Origin: Deltaproteobacteria bacterium
Lineage (GTDB): Bacteria > Myxococcota_A > Polyangia > JAAYKL01
Assembly: GCA_016937015.1 (NCBI GenBank)
Contig: JAFGWT010000491.1
Location: forward strand, 1 to 46,228
DNA length: 46,228 bases
Direction: 5' to 3'
Part shown: in pieces, positions 1-8,423 of the stretch
How the letters are laid out: each line of letters begins with the position of its first letter
Numbering within the stretch: position 1 is the first letter of the stretch
Translations under genes and position numbers: made by a program
The notes under the pieces: model-generated
Database searches by the model: none
The model's input: the letters and a program-made list of their open reading frames with translations, nothing else
What the model was told of the DNA's origin: nothing

Positions 1-559
1 CGCCTTTGGGAATGGCCTTCGGAAGCGCACCGGTGGAAAACCGGCCTTCGGAAAACGTCTCCTGGCCGTTGGCCGCGGACACCGCCCGAATCCGATAGGT
101 GGTTTCGGCCTGCATGCCAATCACCGTAATGCGGTGGGTGGTTAAAAGGGCATCATCCACAATTCGAAACTCAAGCCCGTCCTTCCCAAACCGGACCTCT
201 GAGGTGGCGGGAATATCCGTGGTCCAGCTCACCAGGCATGAAATGGTCATGTTTGGGTTCGGGGTAATGGTCAATGCGTCCATCAACGGCGCTGAACCGG
301 AAATGGCGGTATCCACAATCATTGCCGAGTCGGTTTCCAGCGACATATTTGTGTCGCCACGCGAACCTGTATCTTCGCCTACCGTTGCGCTGTCATCGGT
401 GGTCATCGGCAGGGGTTCAGAATCTTCAGCATCGGTCCCGATCTGACTGTCGCTGTCCGCCGTCCCCTGGACGGTTTGGGTGCAGCCGCAAAAACAACTG
501 GCAGCCGAAGCAAAGACCAGGACAAAATAACAAATGTGGAAAACGAACTGTCGGTGCAT
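1..559 (-). CDS. Secreted lipoprotein, N-terminal part (C-terminus beyond window)
   Basis: This reading frame is open from the window edge to an ATG at 557-559 and is missing from the ORF track because it has no stop inside the window. The start MHRQFVFHICYFVLVFASAASCFCGC is a hydrophobic signal peptide with several cysteines where a lipobox would lie, so a lipoprotein is likely. A Ser/Asp/Thr-rich spacer follows, then a fibronectin-like stretch (PNPNMTISCLVSWTT, TTYRIRAVSA). Such an N-terminal layout occurs in large secreted enzymes, including some arylsulfotransferase-like proteins, but the catalytic part is not visible and no function is assigned. It is divergent from the pseudokinase operon across a 229-bp gap. 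Confidence 0.75.
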   Translation of the reverse strand, partial: MHRQFVFHICYFVLVFASAASCFCGCTQTVQGTADSDSQIGTDAEDSEPLPMTTDDSATVGEDTGSRGDTNMSLETDSAMIVDTAISGSAPLMDALTITPNPNMTISCLVSWTTDIPATSEVRFGKDGLEFRIVDDALLTTHRITVIGMQAETTYRIRAVSAANGQETFSEGRFSTGALPKAIPKG

Positions 560-788
560 GAATCCTGGCTTTCGAAGTAAAGCGCTTTAGTTAGCGATGG
601 ATATTTTCACGACGATTTCAATTCTGTCCAGCTTTTTTTATCGCATTCAGGGTCTGAATTTACACCCCAGGTGCGAAATGCCCCAATTTTTCCCAGCGAG
701 TTAAGGATTAATAACACAAACCGATATCTGCATTATGCAGCTGCCACGAATCAGGCGCTGTCAATGACAAGTCAGGCAGGAAAAAACG

Positions 789-2699
789 ATGGAAAATAAT
801 TTTTTAGACCACGAATCAGCCCATTCGCGAACCGCCGCCATGGAAGGCGCCGGCTATTCGCAGGTTCATCCCAACTACGCCATATTCAATCCCATCTGCA
901 CAGACGCCACAGGAACCCTGTATCGGGGAAAATCAGTTCTGGATGACCGAATCACTGCAGTAAAACTGTTTGACGGAGACGTTACCCCCGCGCTGGTGAA
1001 TGTGGATGTCGGCAGCCCTCGCCTCGGCAATCTGATTGGCGTCAACGAAGTGCTGTCCGGCAACAGAGGCGTCCCGCTGGCGGTGATGGATTTACCCGGT
1101 GGCGCATGCCTTGAAAAACTACTGTCCAAAAAAGGAAAGCTGCCGGTCGGTGCAGCGGTGCATATCACATTGAATCTATCCCTGATCGTGCGTGCGCTGC
1201 ATATGCACAATGTGATTCACGGACACATAAATGCCCAAAGTGTGTTTTTAAAACGGCAGTCGAACGGTAGAATTGGTGTTCAACTGCTGCATCATCAGCT
1301 GGTGGGCCGACCCGCGCGATTCAATCTGTTCGAATATCTGTCGCCGGAGTTGGTTGGCGACAGCGATGCATTGATGCCGCGTGATGACAACTGGGCAATC
1401 GCCGTGTTGCTCCATACGATGATTTTCGGTGTGCCACCTTTTGCAGGTAACATCAGAGAAGAAACCGCACGGCGGGTGCTCAAAGAGAACCTTTCTCTGC
1501 CATCGGCGTTTGAGCGTGAGTTTGCCAGTGTGTCATCAGTGCTAAAAAAATCCTTGCGAAGAGATCCCGACAGTCGTCCCAGCGGCAGAGAGATGAATCT
1601 GCTTCTAAAATCAGTCCTGGCCAATCTGAGCGATACTTCCGATACCGCAGCGACTGGCAGTGCAGCTGACGCAGTCGCAGCGCAACCGTTCGGTGTGGAG
1701 GTCCCCCGTTCCGTCCCTGCGGAATCGTTTCTGGATGAAGATTTGCGGGACACGCGGCCTGAACCGGTGGTGCCCCAGAGTGACGCGGTGTCATCCCTGA
1801 TTCCCGAAGGCCGTTTAAAAGGGACTTCGTCCGACAATATTTCCGGGTACAGCCCATTTTTGTCCGAAGAAATGCGAGACACCAGTCCCGGCTCATACAC
1901 CATGTCCGATTTGGATGAGACCCCGGTGTCCGGATACTCCCCCATCGAAGCGGACGACATTATGGAGGTTGATATTGACCAGCTCATCACCCCCGGTTTT
2001 CCACAGGACCCGCTGAGTAACGACAAAAATGCCATCGTGCTTGCTGAATTTGAAAATATTTCATCCCTGTTTCCCCGAAACCCGCATTTGCAGTCCATTC
2101 ATCTGGTTCACAGCGTTTCAGGGGAGGCCACCCGGGCAAGGCGCATCCGCTACCTGGTGGCGGCAATGACCGGTTTGGCGATAATCGCCGTGGTGCTCAC
2201 CTCGCTTTATATTACAGTGTGGCGTTCTTCGGATGATGCTGATGATCATGTGGTGGCCGTGTCCGGCCAAAACGCGGTAGCCGGGCAAAACCTCGCCAAT
2301 ACGGTGGCCGCAGCGGAACCGGCGCCGAAAATTGAAAATACCGCTGAATCGTCGGTTGAAACCATCACTGTGACTTTGAAGGGATTGCCCCCCGCGGCAC
2401 ACGTCACCCTGAACGGTATGGAGGCGGAGTTACCGTTAACAATGCCCCGTTCGGATTCGCCGGTTGCAGTTCAGGCCATTGTGGGCAATCGCATTGTGTT
2501 TGCCGAAACACTGGTGCCCACACAAAGTCAGACATTTTATGTTGCCGGTTCTCTGGAAAAATCGCATAAAAGTAAAAGACGAAATAAGCGCGACGATGGC
2601 ACAAATGAAACGGCATCTTCCAGGCGGGATGCGACGGGAAGTCTGTCTTCGAACCCTTATCAGTTGAAACGAAATCCGTTTGCCACAGGAGCTAAATGA
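789..2699 (+). CDS. Membrane pseudokinase (Ser/Thr kinase fold) with C-terminal PEGA-like domain
   Basis: Residues about 30-275 keep the layout of a Hanks-type kinase: a beta3-like AVK lysine (K59), a helix-F-like DNWAIAVLLHTMIFGVPPF and an SPE motif. The catalytic loop reads HGHINAQS instead of HRDLKPxN, and no DFG is present (QLLHHQ in that place). It is therefore predicted to be catalytically dead. A long acidic Ser/Pro linker follows, then one membrane segment (about 455-477, LVAAMTGLAIIAVVLTSLYI). An extracytoplasmic PEGA-like segment (about 523-585, LKGLPPAAHVTLNGMEAELPL) and a basic tail complete it. The start ATG follows CAGGCAGGAAAAAACG. It heads a three-gene operon and overlaps the next gene by ATGA. 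A scaffold or receptor role is inference. Confidence 0.8.
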   Translation: MENNFLDHESAHSRTAAMEGAGYSQVHPNYAIFNPICTDATGTLYRGKSVLDDRITAVKLFDGDVTPALVNVDVGSPRLGNLIGVNEVLSGNRGVPLAVMDLPGGACLEKLLSKKGKLPVGAAVHITLNLSLIVRALHMHNVIHGHINAQSVFLKRQSNGRIGVQLLHHQLVGRPARFNLFEYLSPELVGDSDALMPRDDNWAIAVLLHTMIFGVPPFAGNIREETARRVLKENLSLPSAFEREFASVSSVLKKSLRRDPDSRPSGREMNLLLKSVLANLSDTSDTAATGSAADAVAAQPFGVEVPRSVPAESFLDEDLRDTRPEPVVPQSDAVSSLIPEGRLKGTSSDNISGYSPFLSEEMRDTSPGSYTMSDLDETPVSGYSPIEADDIMEVDIDQLITPGFPQDPLSNDKNAIVLAEFENISSLFPRNPHLQSIHLVHSVSGEATRARRIRYLVAAMTGLAIIAVVLTSLYITVWRSSDDADDHVVAVSGQNAVAGQNLANTVAAAEPAPKIENTAESSVETITVTLKGLPPAAHVTLNGMEAELPLTMPRSDSPVAVQAIVGNRIVFAETLVPTQSQTFYVAGSLEKSHKSKRRNKRDDGTNETASSRRDATGSLSSNPYQLKRNPFATGAK

Positions 2700-3595
2700 T
2701 GACCATTCGAATTTCCGTTTTCTTATTTTTACTTTTTTTGATGCCGCTGCAGGCGCTCGGGTGGAATCCGACCACTGCCTGTCCCAAAACACCGGATGAC
2801 CAGGTCAAGGCGCAGATGACCGCGGGCAATCTGTTTGCAGAAGCAGAAGCCGATTACAGCGCCAGCAAACCGCTTAAGGCGCTCAAGGGATTCTTGTGTT
2901 CCCACAGAATAATGCCCCACGAAAATACGATTTTTAACATCGTTCAGATTGCGAAGCTGGCGGAACAAAGAGAGGCGTCAATCCGACTTTTAAAGGATTT
3001 TGTGGCGCACGTCGAAGGGGAACATATCACCCAGCCCATCAAGGAAATCATTTCCGACCTTGAAAATGGCGATTCGGCTTTGGCGAGTGACGCCGCTGAA
3101 ACCGAAAACGATCTTCAGAATGACCAAGGGGCAGATGCAGGCGAAACGGAGAATCAGGAGACTCCCACTAAACCGGAAGGCCCAGTCCCGTCTGATGCGC
3201 AGCATACGGACGATGGGGCAACGGACGGGGATAATTTTGCGTCGCAAATGAAAATGGAAAAGGCAGCCGCCCGAAAACGAAAATTGAAAATAGCCGGCAT
3301 TACTCTGATGGCGGTGGGGGGCAGTGCACTTATCGCGGGGGGCACTTTTCAGTTCCTGGCTGGCCGCTCTCAGCAAAAGGCGTCGGACACGGACAGTTTT
3401 TCTATATTTGAGAATCAGCAGGATAAAATGGGAAAATATCAGACCGGCGCGATTATTGGATATATCTCAGGGGGACTGATACTAGGTACGGGGGGGGTGC
3501 TGACACTCCTCTCCCGTAAAACTGAGGTGCTGCAAACATCGAAACTGACTATCTCGCCCAGCTACCGGGGATTGTTTTTGTCGGGGAGGTTTTAA
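2696..3595 (+). CDS. Secreted/membrane protein with TPR-like N-terminus, acidic linker and two TM segments
   Basis: The first 23 residues (MMTIRISVFLFLLFLMPLQALG) form a signal peptide. Residues about 30-125 are helical and Ala/Leu/Lys-rich (AGNLFAEAEADYSASKPLKALKGF), resembling the TPR-like modules common in myxobacterial periplasmic proteins. An Asp/Glu/Thr linker leads to two Gly-rich hydrophobic segments (about 202-226 and 254-277). The start overlaps the pseudokinase stop (ATGATGA) and the stop overlaps the next start (TAATG), so the three genes are translationally coupled. A partner role for the pseudokinase is inferred from this coupling. No enzyme motif is visible. Confidence 0.75.
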   Translation: MMTIRISVFLFLLFLMPLQALGWNPTTACPKTPDDQVKAQMTAGNLFAEAEADYSASKPLKALKGFLCSHRIMPHENTIFNIVQIAKLAEQREASIRLLKDFVAHVEGEHITQPIKEIISDLENGDSALASDAAETENDLQNDQGADAGETENQETPTKPEGPVPSDAQHTDDGATDGDNFASQMKMEKAAARKRKLKIAGITLMAVGGSALIAGGTFQFLAGRSQQKASDTDSFSIFENQQDKMGKYQTGAIIGYISGGLILGTGGVLTLLSRKTEVLQTSKLTISPSYRGLFLSGRF

Positions 3596-4656
3596 TGTTC
3601 AAGGGCAACTCAAGTATTCATTCAACAGCCCTGCTGCTTTTGAGTGCCCTTTGGGGCGTGCTCTGGATGGGGGGCTGCGCGGTTACCGAGGAAGAAGGTC
3701 AGTTTGCCTGCCAAACCGATGCGGATTGCCCCAGCGGGTGGCAGTGCAACATTGGGGGGGACGGACACTGCTATTCGCCGGAGCGAATGCAGGCGCTGTC
3801 CACCGATGACAGCAGCACACTCTGGGGAAGCGATTCGTCAACAGGGCTGGCCGGTTCTGACGATACGAATACATCCGTTGTTGACACTGCCGACACGGTG
3901 GATACCACCGATTCAGGGTCGGTGGCCACTGACGATTCAGAAGTGGATACCTCGGTGGACACGGACACGCCGACCGAGGCGGATACAACGGTGTCATCGG
4001 ATTTGGAAAGCGACAGTGAGCCGCCGACCGATAGTGATGGCCCGGACTCGGAGTCAGACACCGCCACCGCTGACTCAGATAGCGGAACAGGGGGCGATTC
4101 CGGCATCGACGCCGATACAGTGTCCGATGATTCCGATACCGGCGTTGATACCGAAACGGACACGGTCGAAGATACCCAAAGTGGCAACGACACCTCTGAC
4201 AGCGATACCGGGGCGGATACGGGGACGGAAACGGACACCGATACCGGCAGTGACACCGGCGTCGATACGGGCAGCGACACCCTGTCCACCAACAGCTGCT
4301 CGAAACCCATACTGATTGCCTCGTCCGGCGATACCTGGCAAGGAAACTGGTCCGAATACGGCGGTGCATTCTCCCAAAGCAATCCCAGTGGATGCGGTGA
4401 GGGCCAAAGAGACGTGTGGTTTTTGGTGTCGGTGCCCGCCAAGGGAAATCTGGCCATACAGGAGACCACCGCGTCGATGGTGGTGATACGGGAAATTTCG
4501 GACTGCACGCTCACCAGCTGCACCGGGTATTCCGATTCGTCAGAGATTTACGAAATCAGCAACAAAGCCAACGTGCCCAGGACCATTTTAATTATTGTAT
4601 CGGAAGCGCCGGGCAACAGTGAGGATGCATTCTCAGTCAACTTTGTTCCAATGTAA
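3595..4656 (+). CDS. Lipoprotein with DCPSG cysteine motif, Asp/Thr/Ser-rich stalk and beta-sandwich-like C-terminus
   Basis: A signal peptide ends in a lipobox-like WMGGC at about residues 25-29. A short Cys motif follows (CQTDADCPSGWQC), a hallmark of surface lipoproteins in Myxococcota-like genomes. Residues about 75-230 are a low-complexity Asp/Thr/Ser/Gly stalk (SDTGADTGTETDTDTGSDTG). The C-terminal roughly 115 residues (CSKPILIASSGDTWQGNWSEY...) look like a compact beta domain similar in style to PPC domains. The start overlaps the upstream stop by one base (TAATG). It is probably displayed at the surface, with the stalk as spacer. Ligand unknown. Confidence 0.75.
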   Translation: MFKGNSSIHSTALLLLSALWGVLWMGGCAVTEEEGQFACQTDADCPSGWQCNIGGDGHCYSPERMQALSTDDSSTLWGSDSSTGLAGSDDTNTSVVDTADTVDTTDSGSVATDDSEVDTSVDTDTPTEADTTVSSDLESDSEPPTDSDGPDSESDTATADSDSGTGGDSGIDADTVSDDSDTGVDTETDTVEDTQSGNDTSDSDTGADTGTETDTDTGSDTGVDTGSDTLSTNSCSKPILIASSGDTWQGNWSEYGGAFSQSNPSGCGEGQRDVWFLVSVPAKGNLAIQETTASMVVIREISDCTLTSCTGYSDSSEIYEISNKANVPRTILIIVSEAPGNSEDAFSVNFVPM

Positions 4657-4700
4657 TCGGGCGATGCCAACGCTCCCCCACTACTACACTCTTTCCAGTC

Positions 4701-5150
4701 TCAGTGAATGGAGACCCATCCCAGGGCCGACGCCGACAGAATCAGGGCAATAACAAAAACAAAAATGACAAAGACGGGCGGATTGTCCTTTTTTATGGCC
4801 ATGGTCACAAAGGAGCCCCAGGCGCCAAATACGCCCGCCAGGCAGGCAATGCCAATGCCCAGCATGGAAATGCCATCGCTGGTGCCCAGATGATGCAGAT
4901 ACCAGTGACCACTGAGCACATTTTTGGCTGGGGACGCATTCAACCAGATCTGGTCGGCCCGCTGCCCGCGACAGATGCCGTTCAACAGGCTTTCAGAATC
5001 AAAAAACTGGTTGCCGGTGAAGTACAGAAACATCCCCACGATGGCAACCATCGACCCGGCCACGGCCATCCAGAAAGCGATGTCGCCATACACAACACCC
5101 GATGGCGAGGGCGTGGCGGAGGGGGTGTTTGTTGGTGTATTGCTGTTCAT
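4701..5150 (-). CDS. Small three-TM membrane protein paired with a TauE/SafE permease
   Basis: The N-terminus is a Pro/Thr/Ser-rich tail. Hydrophobic segments lie at about residues 27-47, 95-120 and 127-146, with a polar loop containing two Trp and one Cys between the first two. Its start overlaps the stop of the upstream permease by one base (TAATG), so the two are co-translated. Small three-TM proteins of the DUF1634 type often sit beside TauE/SafE permeases. That family name is tentative here. A stabilising or regulatory subunit is the simplest reading. Confidence 0.7.
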   Translation of the reverse strand: MNSNTPTNTPSATPSPSGVVYGDIAFWMAVAGSMVAIVGMFLYFTGNQFFDSESLLNGICRGQRADQIWLNASPAKNVLSGHWYLHHLGTSDGISMLGIGIACLAGVFGAWGSFVTMAIKKDNPPVFVIFVFVIALILSASALGWVSIH

Positions 5151-6193
5151 TATCCAAGCGCTTTCATTATGAGGCGGATACCTGAGCCAAACATTACGAT
5201 AATAATCAGCGGCCGGATAAACCCGGCTTTTACCCGAAGCATGATTTTGGTGCCAATCAATGTACCAATCACCATGCCAATCATACTGGGCACTGCAAAT
5301 AGCGGAAACATTCCGCCGCCCTGAATGTAAGGCCAGACCGCTGCGGTATCCCCAATGGATATCATCACCTTGCTGCAGGTGGCGGCAACCTTGAGCGGCG
5401 CCAGCATCACCATGTTAAATACAGGCACCATTGCCCATCCTGCGCCAAGCCCAAAAAGCCCCGATATCAGTCCCACGACACAAAACAGCACCAGGGCCAC
5501 TTTAGCCCGCTTTACCCGATAGCTGACCACTTTACCCAGCGAATCCTCGAAGTAGGGCATGGGCAGATTCATTGCCTCAGTGAAGGCATCGACATGATTC
5601 ACATCGGGATACTCTGAATTCTTTTTCATGACAAACAGCACGCCGATGCCAATGACAAGGACGCCAAGTGTGCCCTGAATGAACGCTTCGCTGGACGGGC
5701 CCATCGATGATTTGATGTAGCCGGCCATGAGAGAGCCAATCACTGCAAACACCGCATACGGGAGCGCCGCCGTGTAAAGCAGTCTGATGTTGGCGATGCC
5801 TTTTCGCAAAAAGGGTCTGGCAGCGATAAGCGCGCCAACAGTGGCAACAAAAAGCCCGGTCGACCGAATAATGTAGGAGTCAATATTGGTAAATCCCATA
5901 AAAAGGGGCACAAAAATAACACCGCCGCCCACACCGGCGAGCACTGCAAAAATACCGATGGATGCGCACACCAGTATCAGACCGATAAAAAAGAGGGTTG
6001 GGCCAAGGGCGGTCATCTCAGTACCGATGGAGCCAAAGATGGCGCCGAATCCGGCGCTGGCAGTCGCCACTATCAGAAGCAGCGTTTTGATAACCTGATA
6101 CCGGTTGCTCCGGTGTGTCTCACTGCCTGTCGTTCCGGTATCGTCCCGGTTGTCGATTCCCTTAAGGATTTCGATTTTGTCCATAACTGACAT
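5150..6193 (-). CDS. TauE/SafE-family sulfite/organosulfonate-type permease
   Basis: This is a polytopic membrane protein of 347 residues with eight or so hydrophobic segments. The two Gly-rich repeats typical of TauE/SafE are present (LAGVGGGVIFVPLFMGFTNI in the first half and GLISGLFGLGAGWAMVPVFNM in the second). It has a hydrophilic N-terminal extension of about 35 residues and a loop of about 60 residues between the halves. The family exports sulfite, sulfonates or related anions, but substrate cannot be read from sequence. It is transcribed ahead of, and overlaps, the small membrane partner. The window holds a second, broken member of the same family at 8424-9238. Confidence 0.88.
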   Translation of the reverse strand: MSVMDKIEILKGIDNRDDTGTTGSETHRSNRYQVIKTLLLIVATASAGFGAIFGSIGTEMTALGPTLFFIGLILVCASIGIFAVLAGVGGGVIFVPLFMGFTNIDSYIIRSTGLFVATVGALIAARPFLRKGIANIRLLYTAALPYAVFAVIGSLMAGYIKSSMGPSSEAFIQGTLGVLVIGIGVLFVMKKNSEYPDVNHVDAFTEAMNLPMPYFEDSLGKVVSYRVKRAKVALVLFCVVGLISGLFGLGAGWAMVPVFNMVMLAPLKVAATCSKVMISIGDTAAVWPYIQGGGMFPLFAVPSMIGMVIGTLIGTKIMLRVKAGFIRPLIIIVMFGSGIRLIMKALG

Positions 6194-6507
6194 GGTTCCC
6201 TGTTCCCTGCATTTTATCAGCCCGGGGTTCTTTTCTCATCTGTAACACGTATTCCGGGTCGCCGGTATTTTTTATCTCCCGTACATACACAGCGATAATA
6301 TCCGGCGCCTCTTTTCAAAAAATGAATTTCACCAGCGCCGCTTAAGGTTTGTGTCATCCAACATTGAGTCCAGTGTATAAAAACTGGGACAGGAATCAAC
6401 CCTCATCCTGATTCTCTGCGCCGTTGACAATTGAGACCTCGAAGAAGCGCGCTGAGCTGTCTTTTGTTTGAACATCGATACATGATTCAAAGATGCCCAA
6501 ATTCACA
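6194..6507. other. Intergenic region without supported gene
   Basis: This 314-bp stretch lies between the PfkB kinase stop and the TauE/SafE start, both on the minus strand. The 60-residue minus-strand ORF at 6217-6399 has no start context, no conserved-looking composition and no neighbour coupling, so it is not called. No hairpin with a T-run was seen. The permease promoter presumably lies here. Confidence 0.5.
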
Positions 6508-7422
6508 TTATAAAAGGGACGAAAGGCGTCTGATAAGATTTTCAGCAGTCGGCGAATCCTGCTTTTTTATCAGTTCACTGGTTTCCTTTAAAGTCGGAAA
6601 CGAATGACATCCCCCTCGGCTGGTGACGCTTAAGGCCGCTGCGCCTGCGGCCAGTAAGATGCATTCGGCTGTGTTACACCCATGTAGTCGACCAAACAGG
6701 TAAGCTCCGTGAAAACAGTCCCCCGCCGCCAGTGTATCGACGGCGGTGACCTGAAACACCGGATGTTCCCTGGTGGCATCGCGGGTGATTTCCTTTACCG
6801 GGTTTTCGCCATCGGTAACGATGAGCATTGGGGGGTACATCATTTCCAGCGCCTCCTGCGAATGACACGCGTCCATCATGGCAATGAAAAACGGGGTCGA
6901 CGCGATGGGATCTGTCACCCCATGCATCAGTGTCTGGGTTTCCCTGCGAAAGGACCCCGCATCGAGTACTGAAGGCGTCGCGGCATGCATCAGCAGGCGC
7001 TGGCTCCACTCGAACTGGTGACCGTCCACCAGCACACCGTCGGCCCTTTGGGGAATGGGCATCTCTTTTAATGGGTGGTGTTTGGCGCTGTTGTGTGACA
7101 GCACGGTGCGGGTTCCGTTTTGCCCGTTCGAGATAATCATGGCGCAATTCACCGGTCCGTCATAGGGCTGCAGATAGTCAGTCTGCACCCCAAACCGGGT
7201 CAAATCAGCGATGACGATGTCGCTGAGCGGGTCGTTGCCAATTTGACTGAGCAGAGTGGTGTGAACCCCCCATTTGGCCAGCAGACAGGCGGCATTGGCG
7301 GCTGGACCGCCGGCTCCGGTGTGTAGGGCAGAGGTGAACTGTTTGTGATTTTCTTTGGGAAACCCATCTGTCATTGTCGCGATGTCACAGCATAAATATC
7401 CACAGCATATGGCGTGTTTCAT
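6508..7422 (-). CDS. PfkB/ribokinase-family carbohydrate kinase
   Basis: The protein has 304 residues, the usual size for the family. The N-terminal substrate-side signature is GAGGPAANAACLLAKWG (about 37-53). The C-terminal signature VDTLAAGDCFHGAY contains the catalytic Asp and the anion hole; Ala for Gly before AGD is a common variant. It should transfer phosphate from ATP to a sugar or sugar-like hydroxyl in the cytoplasm. Substrate is unknown. Neighbours are membrane permeases, not sugar enzymes, so context does not narrow it. The start is the ATG at 7420-7422, downstream of an AT-rich stretch that could hold a promoter. Confidence 0.88.
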   Translation of the reverse strand: MKHAICCGYLCCDIATMTDGFPKENHKQFTSALHTGAGGPAANAACLLAKWGVHTTLLSQIGNDPLSDIVIADLTRFGVQTDYLQPYDGPVNCAMIISNGQNGTRTVLSHNSAKHHPLKEMPIPQRADGVLVDGHQFEWSQRLLMHAATPSVLDAGSFRRETQTLMHGVTDPIASTPFFIAMMDACHSQEALEMMYPPMLIVTDGENPVKEITRDATREHPVFQVTAVDTLAAGDCFHGAYLFGRLHGCNTAECILLAAGAAALSVTSRGGCHSFPTLKETSELIKKQDSPTAENLIRRLSSLL

Positions 7423-7527
7423 AATGATATATTAGGTTGATCGCCCCGTTGTAGCAATCGGGAACTATCCTGACTGCGTCTCAGGGGCGCGCGGTCGAAG
7501 CAGAGAGCGGTACCGATGTCAACAGCG

Positions 7528-8337
7528 TCAGCTACGTATCATGCGTCTGGCGGTTTCGCGAACAGCGGCGGTGTACCCCATTTGTTTGGGAACCAGCTTC
7601 AGCTCCTGGGCAGGCATGGTTTTTAGCACCCTGGGAATCTGATCCCGGCCCAGTCTTGGATTGGTGAGCAGGGCGCGCCGCACCGGGGGACTGGAAATCC
7701 ATGATGCATTGTTGACTATCAGCTCCACCAGAGGAATCGGCAGAGCTCCCATGCGGGCGATACGCGCGACCTCGGGGATGGTCAGTCGCGGGTTCTGCAG
7801 CAACGGTTCCCACACACTCTTACCGTAAATGCGCTCCAGGGCAATTCGCTCGCTGGGAATGTTGCCTCTGGCCACCCGGTGCTGTTCAGAAGGGCTCAGA
7901 TTGCGCAGCTTTTGGTGCAGCGACAGATTATCGCCATCCCCTCCGGCAAACGCTTCCAGTATGGGCGCGTCCACAGGGGGGTGAGCCGGTTCATTGGCCG
8001 CATTGATCGCAGTGGACGCAAGGGGGCCGTCGTCCGATTCCGGCGTGACGTCGTTGGATTTGAGAATAAAACGCTGAATAGCATCCCGCGTTTCAGGTGA
8101 AAACCCAATAAACGCAACTCCGGCACCGGCTGCTCCTGGCGCCATCCACACCGCTCGCGCCTGGATAACAAAGGTATCGGATGAATTCGGGTGCACCAAA
8201 ACTATGTCACATTCGTCCCGTTCCCTTAATCGGGTTTCGTTGGGAATAAAGGTGCCGCCGTTTTTAAGGTTGGTCTCAAACTCGTGCTTAAGCGCTGCTG
8301 CTGAGTTGAATTCCATATGTATGCGAAGGCGCGTCAT
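7528..8337 (-). CDS. PilZ-like domain protein with HEAT-like helical C-terminus
   Basis: Residues about 1-95 match the style of the PilZ-like domains frequent in Myxococcota: FETNLKNGGTFIPNETRLRERDECDIVLVHPNSSDTF..., then GVAFIGFSPE. The canonical c-di-GMP motif RxxxR plus D/NxSxxG is not clear; NLKNGG is the nearest match to the second half, so nucleotide binding is doubtful. After an Ala/Pro linker, residues about 133-269 form repeated short helices (LLQNPRLTIPEVARIARMG, ALLTNPRLGRDQIPRVLKTM), a HEAT-like repeat pattern often used for protein binding. It stands alone between the kinase and the second permease. Confidence 0.7.
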   Translation of the reverse strand: MTRLRIHMEFNSAAALKHEFETNLKNGGTFIPNETRLRERDECDIVLVHPNSSDTFVIQARAVWMAPGAAGAGVAFIGFSPETRDAIQRFILKSNDVTPESDDGPLASTAINAANEPAHPPVDAPILEAFAGGDGDNLSLHQKLRNLSPSEQHRVARGNIPSERIALERIYGKSVWEPLLQNPRLTIPEVARIARMGALPIPLVELIVNNASWISSPPVRRALLTNPRLGRDQIPRVLKTMPAQELKLVPKQMGYTAAVRETARRMIRS

Positions 8338-8423
8338 GCAGTCATTTATAACACAGATAAAGCAAATCCAAAACAGCGGGAATTATTTGACCGGCGGGTC
8401 TCACGGTGAGTGCCAATCGTCTG

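Noticed and set aside
728-740. Small hairpin CTGCATTATGCAG upstream of the pseudokinase
   Set aside because: The 1-nt loop makes it more a palindrome than a hairpin, and no second copy or regulator partner was seen.
789-2699. Annotation as an active Ser/Thr protein kinase
   Set aside because: The catalytic-loop Asp is replaced by His and the DFG motif is absent.
3771-4523. Minus-strand Val/Ser-rich ORFs opposite the lipoprotein
   Set aside because: They are shadows of the Asp/Thr/Ser stalk, whose repetitive codons leave the other frames open.
6217-6399. 60-aa minus-strand ORF
   Set aside because: No ribosome site, no recognisable features and no coupling to neighbours.
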